Assembly: GCF_002368415.1 (NCBI RefSeq)
Contig: NZ_AP018290.1
Location: 9,477,717-9,541,716 of the forward strand
Length of the DNA: 64,000 bases
Reading direction: 5' to 3'
From: Calothrix sp. NIES-4105
Lineage (GTDB): Bacteria > Cyanobacteriota > Cyanobacteriia > Cyanobacteriales > Nostocaceae
A program made the position numbers and the translations under genes. Below, piece after piece: positions 27,712 to 36,052 of this stretch. Numbering within the stretch: the first letter of the stretch is position 1; each line of letters opens with the position of its first letter. The notes below the pieces were generated by a model. The model worked only from the letters and a program-made list of their open reading frames with translations, searched no databases and was not told the origin of the DNA.

Positions 27712-28908
27712 ATGCGCCCTCGTTCAAAAATTACCGAAATTTTTTCCACTTTTGCTTACTTTTATAACGATAGTGATGCCAAATGGATTACCGATACTAA
27801 ACTACGCCGAAGTATCGAAAATTGTCTGGCAAAGTCATCACCTCAGTCTGAGCAATTTTTGTCATTATTATGGTATAAAATTTGGCGAGAAAATACTGAT
27901 GATTTAGCTTTTATGCACTTGTCAGCTTACTTACAAGAACCTTGCTACTGGGCTGCAAAAAGTACAATGGCCAAGTTTTCCAGCATCCAATATAAATTAT
28001 CTGATTATTTTCAAATGGGTATTGCGGAAGTAAAAAAAATCTGCAATGGATTTAAACCTGAAAGAAGTCCTAATTTAAAAGCCTATGCTTCAATGGCTTT
28101 TCCTGCCTTGTTCAAAGATATTTTGCGTAAGCGTCAGGATACTGATATTTGTACAAATTATGCCCTGTTACGTAAAGTGACAAAAAAACGCTTTGTAGAA
28201 GCTTTAGAGAATGCTGGACTAACTCAAGAGGAAATAGCTCGGTATAAATTAGCTTGGAGATGCTTTCGGACGCTGTATATTCAGGAATATGCTGGTGGTG
28301 TTGCTAGATTACCAGAGCCTTCGCCCCAGTTGTGGTCAGAAATTACGAATCTTTACAATCGGGAACGCTATCAACTAGTATCTGCTGGTAAAGAATTAGA
28401 CCCTACTACGGTTGAGCAGTGGTTGAATAAAGCTGCTGTGCGGATACGTGCTTACCTTTATCCTAAAATTGATTCTCTCGATGTACCAATGCCTGGTAGC
28501 GACTCACCTGGTGACCGGGATTTACCAGAATTAACCTCTGAGTCTTTAATGATACAACTAATTACGCAGGATAATATTCAGGAACGGCAAAATCAAAGAG
28601 AGGGAATATATAATTTTTTGCTAGACACTTTAAACAAACTTACTCCTGAAATGCAAGAAATTTTGTTTCTGTACTACAAGCAGGACTTAACTCAACAAGA
28701 AATTGCCCGAAAGTTAGATAAAAAGCAAGTTTGGATTTCTCGCAGGCTAAATAAAATCAGGGAAATACTTTTGAAGGAATTGACTAGATGGGAGCAAGAG
28801 TCAGAACAAAGTCAACAAGGAATGAATGTTTCCGTTTATCCAAACCAATTAAAAGATAGAAGCGTTGCTTTGGAAGAATGGCTCCGAGTTCGCAACTGGT
28901 CTAACTAA
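27712..28908 (+). CDS. Sigma-70-like transcription factor of the DUF1822/CHASE2 operon (copy A)
   Basis: The protein has 398 residues. The C-terminal part (about 300-365) is a sigma region 4 helix-turn-helix: LNKLTPEMQEILFLYYKQDLTQQEIARKL followed by KKQVWISRRLNKIREILL. The N-terminal 280 residues have several conserved helices (KITEIFSTFAYF, LSAYLQEPCYW, LRKRQDTDICTNYALLRKV) that I recognise only from cyanobacterial homologues. Regions 1 and 3 of housekeeping sigma factors are not evident. It is the first gene of an operon with DUF1822 (42 bases on) and CHAT-CHASE2. A homologue with the same start, MRPR, lies at 52635-53840. It likely directs RNA polymerase under control of its partners; that control is inferred. 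Confidence 0.85.
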   Translation: MRPRSKITEIFSTFAYFYNDSDAKWITDTKLRRSIENCLAKSSPQSEQFLSLLWYKIWRENTDDLAFMHLSAYLQEPCYWAAKSTMAKFSSIQYKLSDYFQMGIAEVKKICNGFKPERSPNLKAYASMAFPALFKDILRKRQDTDICTNYALLRKVTKKRFVEALENAGLTQEEIARYKLAWRCFRTLYIQEYAGGVARLPEPSPQLWSEITNLYNRERYQLVSAGKELDPTTVEQWLNKAAVRIRAYLYPKIDSLDVPMPGSDSPGDRDLPELTSESLMIQLITQDNIQERQNQREGIYNFLLDTLNKLTPEMQEILFLYYKQDLTQQEIARKLDKKQVWISRRLNKIREILLKELTRWEQESEQSQQGMNVSVYPNQLKDRSVALEEWLRVRNWSN

Positions 28909-28950
28909 AATTGTTTGTTATAGATTCTTAATTTATCGAAGGATACACGG

Positions 28951-30147
28951 ATGACTTTTTTATTTGCCCAACCAAAGGAATGGTGGTTAGAAATACCATT
29001 ATCACAACAGGCTGAGTTTTGGGAACAAAGCCAACAACATGTAACATCTAATAGTCGCTGGAATGCGTATATTAATCACGTATGCCTTTATACACTCTTG
29101 GATTTGATACAAGATGAGGCGCCCCAAGCGAGTATATGGCTTGGCGCCTCGGATATGCCCGCTGTATGGGATGTTGTCAATGGTAGTGCAATTACGATTG
29201 GTACGACAAAGTTAGTCATAATTCCAACTGAAGCAATTGATGATGGAGAGTTGGAGGTTCCCCAGGAGTGGGTGGATATTCCTAGTTGGGTTGGAGATTA
29301 TTATATTGTTGTACAGTTTAGACCTGATGGCAATTTTTTACGGGTTTGGGGTTATACGACTCATCAAGAATTAAAAAATAACGGTGATTATGACCCTTCG
29401 GATCGAACTTATTGTATTGATGCATCTCTATTGAATGACGATATGAGTACTTTGTGGGTAAGGTGCGAGTTTTATCCTCAAGCGTCAACACGCGCGAGTG
29501 TTTCTTTGTTACCGTCCGTATCTGTGACTATCGCTGAAAATTTGATTAAACGTTTGGGTGATGCTGCGGTTGTTTTTCCGCGTTTATCTGTACCGTTTGC
29601 AACTTGGGGCGCCTTGCTAGAAAATGAACAATGGCGCCAAAATCTTTATGCAACACGACGAGGAATACAACTCAGTAGTGCAGTATCGCAGTTAACACGA
29701 TTAAACGAATGGTTACAGGGTAGATTTGATGACCTGTGGCAACCAATTAATGATACACGCTCCGAAACTGCTACAGCTTGGAGAAGTCAAAATGCACAAA
29801 ATTTGACTAATCAAAATCAAAACCCGATATTTACTATTACCCGAGTCAAAGTATTAGATTTTAGTTCTCTGTTGGGTAGCGAACAACTAGCTTTATTAAT
29901 AGGTATATTACCCATTAACAATACTGAAGTAACGATTGGTGTTGAAATTCGTCCTGTAGATAATTTTGTATACTTACCAAATGACGTACAAGTTCGGTTG
30001 CTAGATGAAAACGGGAATGAGATTGCTTCTTCAAATGCAGGTATTACTCAAACTATTCAATTTCAATTTGGCGGTCAACAAAGCGAAAAATTTAGTATAG
30101 AAGTTGCTTGCAGCGGTAAAATTATAACTGAGCATTTTGTAATTTAA
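28951..30147 (+). CDS. DUF1822 family protein (copy A)
   Basis: The protein has 398 residues, no signal peptide and no membrane helix. It is homologous over its whole length to the protein at 56400-57566: both have the AQPKEWWLEI/ADPREWMLEI start, VVIIPSEAIDDxELEVPQEW-type core, a WGYTTH/WGYTTY segment, DPSDRTYCID and the ending ITEHFVI/ITENFVI. DUF1822 is a cyanobacterial family without known function. It lies 42 bases after the sigma-like gene and 26 before the CHAT-CHASE2 gene, so the three are one operon. It could be an adaptor or an anti-sigma-like partner, but no residue shows this. Confidence 0.9.
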   Translation: MTFLFAQPKEWWLEIPLSQQAEFWEQSQQHVTSNSRWNAYINHVCLYTLLDLIQDEAPQASIWLGASDMPAVWDVVNGSAITIGTTKLVIIPTEAIDDGELEVPQEWVDIPSWVGDYYIVVQFRPDGNFLRVWGYTTHQELKNNGDYDPSDRTYCIDASLLNDDMSTLWVRCEFYPQASTRASVSLLPSVSVTIAENLIKRLGDAAVVFPRLSVPFATWGALLENEQWRQNLYATRRGIQLSSAVSQLTRLNEWLQGRFDDLWQPINDTRSETATAWRSQNAQNLTNQNQNPIFTITRVKVLDFSSLLGSEQLALLIGILPINNTEVTIGVEIRPVDNFVYLPNDVQVRLLDENGNEIASSNAGITQTIQFQFGGQQSEKFSIEVACSGKIITEHFVI

Positions 30148-30173
30148 GTAATCACACATATACAGGATGCTTC

Positions 30174-32480
30174 ATGAGCAAAAGAGCAATTTTAGAATTA
30201 GATGGTTATTTAGAACAAGGATTTAAAGTTACTTTGGAAGTTGGTGAAGAAGGAAATGTCTACTTTACTGAAACTACGGGGTATTTACCTGCAAATCCTG
30301 AGTTGATTCAATGTTTAAATTCATGGAATCAAAATTACCGTCAAATGGAGAATACTCGTATTACTCTTCAAAAGGTCAAAGTTCAAACAAGTCAATTATC
30401 ACAAATTGATATTTGCCGTCGTTTAGCTCAAGATTTAGAAACTCTTTTCAAACACTGGTTAGAATTTGCTGAGTTTCAGAGTGTAGAAAAACGATTGCGA
30501 GAAGTGTTAAATCAGGAAGAAGCTATTCGTGTGTTGATTCGCACTCCTGATAATCGAGTCTGTAAACTACCTTGGCATTTATGGGAATTTATTGAGAGAT
30601 ATTCTCAATCAGAAATTGCTTTTAGTACGGCGCCGTTTAATCAGATAAGTTCTAAGGCTACACTTGGAAAAAAAGTTCGAGTCCTGGCAATTTTAGGTTC
30701 GAGTGAAGGAATTAATACACAAGCTGACCGTGAAATGCTGCAAGTACTTCCAAATGCGGAGGTGACGTTCTTAGTAGAACCATCACGTCAGCAAATTAAT
30801 GACTTACTTTGGGATCAAGCTTGGGAGATATTCTTTTTCGCTGGACATAGTGAAAGTAGCGAAAATCAAGGTCGGATTTATATTAATCGTCACGATAGCT
30901 TGACATTAGATCAACTTAAGTACAGTTTACGACAGGCAATCAAAAATGGATTGCAGTTGGCTATTTTTAACTCGTGTGATGGTTTAGGGTTAGCTTATGA
31001 ATTAGAACAATTGCACTTGCCACAACTGATTGTAATGCGTGAACCTGTGCCAGATAAGGTTGCACATGAGTTTTTAAAGAATTTTTTAAATGCTTTCGCG
31101 CATGGTGACTCGTTGTATATTGCCCAAAGAAAAGCGCGAGAAAGGTTGCAGGGGATGGAGGATCAATTTCCCTGTGCTAGCTGGTTGCCGATTATTTTTC
31201 AAAATCCTACGGTTATACCACCAACTTGGGAAAAGTTGTCTAATCCAAAAGAGAGTCAAAAATTCCGGAAATGGCGCCAGTTAGCACTATTATGTGCTGC
31301 AAGTGTGGTAGTGACTACTGGGGTAATGGGAGTGCGTTTTTCAGGAATGCTAGAAGGATTAGAATTACCTGCTTATGACCAGATGATGCGGATGCGACCT
31401 CAAGAATCTCCAGATAATAATTTTGTGATCATCAAAGTTACAGAGGATGATTTTCAATTACCCGAACAGAAAGATAAAAAAGGTTCGCTATCAGACCAAG
31501 CGTTAGATTTAGTTTTGAAAAAGTTAAAACCGTATCAACCAAGAGTGATTGGTTTAGACATTTTCCGCGATTCTGAAACTAACCCTAAGTATAAAGATTT
31601 AAATTTGAACCTGCAACAAGATAATTTTATTGGTACATGCTTTGTTGGCAATAGTGACAGGACGGGTAATTTCCCATCACCCAAACTCAAACTAACACAA
31701 GTTGGATATGCAGATGTTTTTGCAGACCTTCCTTATAATATAATGCGTCGTGCTGTTTTGGCAATTGAACCAGAAGCAACAGACCTTTGTCAGGTAAAGT
31801 ACTCCTTCAGTTTAAAAATTGCACAAACTTATTTAGAAAAACAAGGTATAGAAACCAAATCGGATCCACAAGGTTATTTACAATTAGGAAAAACACTATT
31901 TAAACCTTTAGAAAATCATAGTAGCGGCTATCAGAAGTTAAAAGCTTCTGGACATCAAATATTAATTAATTATCGTTCTGTTGATGATTCTCCATTAAAA
32001 TTAACTCAAAATATATTCACATTAAAGCAAATACTTAGAGATGAGGTAAAACTTGATGTAGTCAAAGACAAAATTGTATTAATTGGCGTAGATGCGATAG
32101 GTAGCGCCAAAGACCATTTTTTAACACCTTACACTCAAGATGAACAAGGACAAATGCCTGGTATAATTCTTCATGCTCAAATGGCGAGTCAAATCATTAA
32201 TGCAGCTTTGGGTCGGCGCCCATTACTAAAAATTTGGTCAATACAAGCTGAGGCTATTTGGATATTGGCTTGGTCTTTCTATGGTGGTTTATTAGTTTGG
32301 CGGTTGGGACAGGCGCCTGTTTATTTAGTGTTAGCAGCTAGCTTAAATTTACTTATTTTATATACTCTTTGTTATAGCTTTCTTGCTTACAATTCAACTT
32401 GGATACCTTTTGTGCCTCCAGCAATAGCTTTTGTAGTTACAGGTTTCCTTTTAAATACTGCGACTAAATATGAAAAATAG
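30174..32480 (+). CDS. CHAT-CHASE2 membrane sensor protein (copy A)
   Basis: The protein has 768 residues. A cytoplasmic N-terminal CHAT-like peptidase domain (about 165-345) has FFFAGHSE with His225 and IFNSCDG with Cys268, the expected catalytic pair. A transmembrane helix follows near 370-390. Then comes a CHASE2 extracytoplasmic sensor domain (about 400-680; AYDQMMRMRPQ and FVIIKVTEDD at its start, DKIVLIGVDAIGSAKDHFLTPY near its end). Three hydrophobic helices close the protein. A signal bound by CHASE2 may therefore switch a cytoplasmic protease. It is the last gene of the operon; a homologue sits at 54072-56381. Confidence 0.9.
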   Translation: MSKRAILELDGYLEQGFKVTLEVGEEGNVYFTETTGYLPANPELIQCLNSWNQNYRQMENTRITLQKVKVQTSQLSQIDICRRLAQDLETLFKHWLEFAEFQSVEKRLREVLNQEEAIRVLIRTPDNRVCKLPWHLWEFIERYSQSEIAFSTAPFNQISSKATLGKKVRVLAILGSSEGINTQADREMLQVLPNAEVTFLVEPSRQQINDLLWDQAWEIFFFAGHSESSENQGRIYINRHDSLTLDQLKYSLRQAIKNGLQLAIFNSCDGLGLAYELEQLHLPQLIVMREPVPDKVAHEFLKNFLNAFAHGDSLYIAQRKARERLQGMEDQFPCASWLPIIFQNPTVIPPTWEKLSNPKESQKFRKWRQLALLCAASVVVTTGVMGVRFSGMLEGLELPAYDQMMRMRPQESPDNNFVIIKVTEDDFQLPEQKDKKGSLSDQALDLVLKKLKPYQPRVIGLDIFRDSETNPKYKDLNLNLQQDNFIGTCFVGNSDRTGNFPSPKLKLTQVGYADVFADLPYNIMRRAVLAIEPEATDLCQVKYSFSLKIAQTYLEKQGIETKSDPQGYLQLGKTLFKPLENHSSGYQKLKASGHQILINYRSVDDSPLKLTQNIFTLKQILRDEVKLDVVKDKIVLIGVDAIGSAKDHFLTPYTQDEQGQMPGIILHAQMASQIINAALGRRPLLKIWSIQAEAIWILAWSFYGGLLVWRLGQAPVYLVLAASLNLLILYTLCYSFLAYNSTWIPFVPPAIAFVVTGFLLNTATKYEK

Positions 32481-32641
32481 ATTTAGGAGGATGTTGAAAA
32501 TTTTTCTGAACTTATTCGCAGCGGAACTCCTGTAAACATACAAAATCCGGTTAATGAATGAAGCTAAGAGAATCGACAAAACAGTTGACCCAAAAGACTC
32601 CTATATCCTTAAAACGGCTGAAATAGAAGCGGTTGAATAGC

Positions 32642-34570
32642 TCACATATTTTCATATATGGGCAAAATCCTTTTATTTTTAGCGCTTGCGATTATAACGT
32701 CACTTGCTTTTTCACTAATCATATAAATCGGTGTGACGATAAAGTAGCCAGGAACGCGCGGGAAGACTGAAGCATCTACAACGCGCAGATTTCGCGTACC
32801 ATGAACGCGGAATTCACTATCAACCACAGCCATTGGGTCACTTTTAGGACCAATCTTGTTAGTACATGAAGCATGATGACCCCACGCTTCAGCTTCCACA
32901 AATTTGATAATTTCCTCGCGTGATTGAACGTTTGGACCGGGAATTACCTCTTGTGAGATATCCGCAATACGCGCGTTCATGCGACGCACAAATTCGACAC
33001 CATTAATAACCGATGCCAAATCCTCACCTTCGATGTCGCTGCCTTCTGTAAAATAATGGAAGTTGATTTCGGGAGTATCGCGCGGGTCAGATGAACGTAG
33101 TTTTACGCTTCCATTGCGATTACGTGTGTGAGCTTTAAGAACAGTCCAGCTAAATTGGTTTTTTATTTCTGAGAGGGGTTTTGACCAACCAGGATAATAG
33201 CCTTGATATGGTACAGGTAAGCCAAAGATGAAGAGGTCAGGAACTTCGCGCGCAGGTGAGGACTTTCGGATATGACCTGCAAACGTAGCGTTGCTCGTAT
33301 AAATTCCCTGACCTTTTTCTAATTCAGCAGCGCAAGGGTCTGACGGTTGCCCTGGAGTGCAGTTTTGAGCAAGTGTAAAATTTGAATTCATCTGCGTGAT
33401 TACACCGACTTCATAACGGTCTTGCAGGTTCTCTCCAACTCCCGGAAGGTTAATGATTGGCCTAATGCCATGTTTACGCAGCTCGTCTACTGGCCCAATG
33501 CCAGAAAGCTTCAGAATCTGCGGGCTGTTAAAGGCGCCTGCCGCCAGGATAACTTCACGAGCCGCATACATTTGTTTTCTTGGTGTGGGTTCTGGTCCAT
33601 CAGTTGGAGCCTTGGGATCAGCGCGATAAAGATGGGCGCCCTCAAGGAATTCAACACCAATTGCATTTCTACCACGGAAAAGGACGCGCGTTACCAGGGT
33701 GTTAGTTTTAACAATCAAGTTATTAGGCAGCGCGGCAGCAGTCTCTTTAATTAGGTCGCGTGGACCACGGCGCCGTCCACTTCGAGTACCTTGCGGGATA
33801 TTGTAAAACCCCTGAACATCCTTTGAGTTTACGACCCAAGAATTTGGATCGAGTTCGCGACGTGAAAATGCATCAAGTAAACTTTTGTCACCAGCCTCAG
33901 TTGCAGCTGAAAGTAAAATTCGCTGCATATTGCTATCGTTTGTCCATAATGCAGGATCAGTAACCTCGGTTGAAAGCCAACCATCAAATCCGTGACGTGT
34001 TGGGTTGTCCGTACCTATTGGTCGCTCAACATAGCGGCAGTTTTCAAGCCGCTCGAAGTATGAGCGCATATTCTCAGCTTTCCAACTAGAATCGCCAGTC
34101 AGTTCCGCAATTTCATCCCAATCACTATTATTTGGATAAATCGTGATCATCAAATTATGCACAGTGCAGCCTCCAAGCGTACCACATCGTGGATACAACA
34201 CACCGCCTTTTTCAGCAACATACTTACTATTGCGGCTTTGGCGCCCTTCATCAGTATATTGTCGGATAAAGTAGTCCCATCTCACTCTTGGGTCTTCGCC
34301 AACAACCGGGCTGAGTAATGGCACTGAGATTATATCGTCAGCTTCTTCGGCGCCACCAGCCTCGATTAGAACTACTTTATGTCCTGACGAAGCAAGATTG
34401 ACAGCCAGAGGACCACCGCCAGCACCAGAACCAACTATTATGTATTCGACAGGCGCCAATGGGTTAATAGAAATAGCTTTCTTTTGATAGGCTAATGAAG
34501 TTATTAAACCAGTAGAGAATAGAGCCGCATTTTGAAGAAAGCGACGACGGTTATAAAACTGATCAAGCAT
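32642..34570 (-). CDS. GMC family flavin oxidoreductase with Tat signal
   Basis: The protein has 642 residues. The N-terminus NRRRFLQNAALFSTGLITS is a twin-arginine signal, so the folded FAD protein is exported. The FAD-binding Rossmann motif VEYIIVGSGAGGGPLAVNLA begins near residue 41 and LIEAGG follows. The GMC pattern PRCGTLGGCTVHN and AAGAFNSPQILKLSGIGP are clear. The C-terminal part has WGHHASCTNKIG, whose histidine is the usual catalytic base region, and VVDASVFPRVPGYFIVTP; the Tyr stands where many members have Asn or His. It should oxidise an alcohol or sugar; the substrate is unknown. It seems monocistronic. Confidence 0.9.
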   Translation of the reverse strand: MLDQFYNRRRFLQNAALFSTGLITSLAYQKKAISINPLAPVEYIIVGSGAGGGPLAVNLASSGHKVVLIEAGGAEEADDIISVPLLSPVVGEDPRVRWDYFIRQYTDEGRQSRNSKYVAEKGGVLYPRCGTLGGCTVHNLMITIYPNNSDWDEIAELTGDSSWKAENMRSYFERLENCRYVERPIGTDNPTRHGFDGWLSTEVTDPALWTNDSNMQRILLSAATEAGDKSLLDAFSRRELDPNSWVVNSKDVQGFYNIPQGTRSGRRRGPRDLIKETAAALPNNLIVKTNTLVTRVLFRGRNAIGVEFLEGAHLYRADPKAPTDGPEPTPRKQMYAAREVILAAGAFNSPQILKLSGIGPVDELRKHGIRPIINLPGVGENLQDRYEVGVITQMNSNFTLAQNCTPGQPSDPCAAELEKGQGIYTSNATFAGHIRKSSPAREVPDLFIFGLPVPYQGYYPGWSKPLSEIKNQFSWTVLKAHTRNRNGSVKLRSSDPRDTPEINFHYFTEGSDIEGEDLASVINGVEFVRRMNARIADISQEVIPGPNVQSREEIIKFVEAEAWGHHASCTNKIGPKSDPMAVVDSEFRVHGTRNLRVVDASVFPRVPGYFIVTPIYMISEKASDVIIASAKNKRILPIYENM

Positions 34571-35098
34571 AAATTTTTTCTGATCCTAGTTAATGGTATT
34601 AATTGTTTTTGTACGAGTTGCAACTCCTGCATTTATCGTTCTATCGCTGCTCACCGGATTGCCAAGCCACTACGACATTCACCAATAACAAATATTCGCT
34701 AGATATCCATAATTTTTTGTACCAGCAAAGTAATTCTTACACTATTAGTTATACAAAATCTACATAGTTATAAAAAATATATCTAAAAAATTTTTTTTGA
34801 TAGATATTTCTTATATCACTTAATTAAAGCAATTTTATATAGGTGTGAGGACAAATAGTTTATGCATATTTAAACATGTTTGTTATAAAAATTAATCAAA
34901 TGATATTTCCTGTAGCTGCTGCTGCCAATAGTGTTTGGAATGGTAATTGGGCAAGACTGTACCCGGAAAAATGTCAGTTTGTAGTGTTCAAAAAATCTAC
35001 CTTCAGACAGATGATTGTTTTCAAAATTTAATATTTTTGTCGATGGTGCATATTTCTGATTTTGCCTACCCTATTGTTGATAAGTCGGCAATTAATCG
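34571..35098. other. AT-rich 528-base intergenic region without a gene
   Basis: The stretch between the divergent GMC and DUF928 genes has many short AT-rich blocks and runs of T near 34790-34800. I see no convincing reading frame, RNA gene or repeat. It must contain promoters for both flanking genes. Confidence 0.6.
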
Positions 35099-35116
35099 TT
35101 GGGAGAAGTAAAATTT

Positions 35117-35899
35117 ATGAAGTGGATATTTTTAACTGCTCTGATTTTGACTAACACTATTCAGTATCCAATGCAGGCTATAGCTCAAACTCAAAAACCT
35201 ACACCCACTAAACCAACTTCGCGACCAGTTTTTATACCACCAAAATTACCTCCTAATATAGGTACTGTATCTGGGCGCCGCACAGGAATGGGAAGTCGTG
35301 ATAGTTGTTCTGCAACTGCAACTCAACTAACTGCATTGGTTCCATCCCAGTCGGCGCCAGCTAGTAAACAAACAAGTACATCAGAAAAAGAAGTTGTAGG
35401 CGGACTGACTACTTCTTCGCGACCAAAGTTTTGGTTTTACGTTCCTTACACAAGTAGCGTACCTTCACCTAATTCTAATGCTCAATTTACCTTACAAGAT
35501 AATGAAGGTAACGAAGTTTACAGAAATCAAGTTGCACTACCATTAAAGCCAAGTGTAATTAATGTTACTCTTCCATCAAACGTTACATTACAAGTAGATA
35601 AGCCATATCAATGGTTTTTTAAAATCCGTTGTACTCAACAAGCAGCGAGCATTCCTATATATGTAGAAGGTAGCATTCAAAGAGTTAATCTACATCCTAA
35701 CATTGCCTCTCAGTTAGAAGCAGCAACACCTCAACAAAAAGCAGTAATTTATGCGGCAAATGGAATTTGGTTTGATTCTATAAATATATTGGCACAACTA
35801 CGTTCCTCAAATGAAGCTGATTGGCAATCTTTACTGCAATCAGTTGGTTTAAGTAATGTCAGTAATGTTCCATTCAGGACTTACGCAACCGGCACATAA
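35117..35899 (+). CDS. DUF928 protein, exported (secretion locus 2)
   Basis: The protein has 260 residues from the ATG at 35117; this start is preceded by GGGAGAAG at 35101-35108, a good ribosome-binding site, whereas a TTG at 35099 would place the site inside the gene. The signal peptide ends near MQAIAQ. A Pro/Thr-rich linker leads to the DUF928 domain with FWFYVPYTSS, FTLQDNEGN, VTLPSNVTLQVDKPYQWFFKIRC and IPIYVEGSIQRV. It lacks the TPR of the paralogue at 23391. The last residues and the stop codon come from a MITE-like element (35875-36002), so the original C-terminus has been replaced. The next gene, a TpsA, is in the same direction. Confidence 0.9.
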   Translation: MKWIFLTALILTNTIQYPMQAIAQTQKPTPTKPTSRPVFIPPKLPPNIGTVSGRRTGMGSRDSCSATATQLTALVPSQSAPASKQTSTSEKEVVGGLTTSSRPKFWFYVPYTSSVPSPNSNAQFTLQDNEGNEVYRNQVALPLKPSVINVTLPSNVTLQVDKPYQWFFKIRCTQQAASIPIYVEGSIQRVNLHPNIASQLEAATPQQKAVIYAANGIWFDSINILAQLRSSNEADWQSLLQSVGLSNVSNVPFRTYATGT

Positions 35900-36002
35900 A
35901 AACCGTAGGGTGCGTGACGCCATTGAAAAAATTTGAACGTAGTGATAAGACTTGTAGCCTGATCGCACCGGATGAGCGATTGTGACAATATCGTAAGTCC
36001 TG
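35875..36002. mobile_element. Non-autonomous MITE-like element with 11-bp terminal inverted repeats
   Basis: CAGGACTTACG at 35875-35885 and CGTAAGTCCTG at 35992-36002 are perfect inverted repeats, 128 bases end to end. Inside is the block GACTTGTAGCCTGATCGCAC. A related fragment lies at 57856-57893. No transposase is encoded. The left end is read as the last codons of the DUF928 gene. Confidence 0.8.
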
Positions 36003-36052
36003 CCATTCTTACAACCAGTACCTTTGCTACCTATATAATTATTAAATTTACG

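Noticed and set aside
32558-32626. 22-codon frame MKLRESTKQLTQKTPISLKR downstream of CHAT-CHASE2 copy A
   Set aside because: Too short to support as a gene without comparison; it may be a remnant of a small conserved protein.
35972-36052. N-terminal extension of TpsA 2
   Set aside because: Its first codons are MITE sequence and the signal peptide starts at the ATG at 36053.
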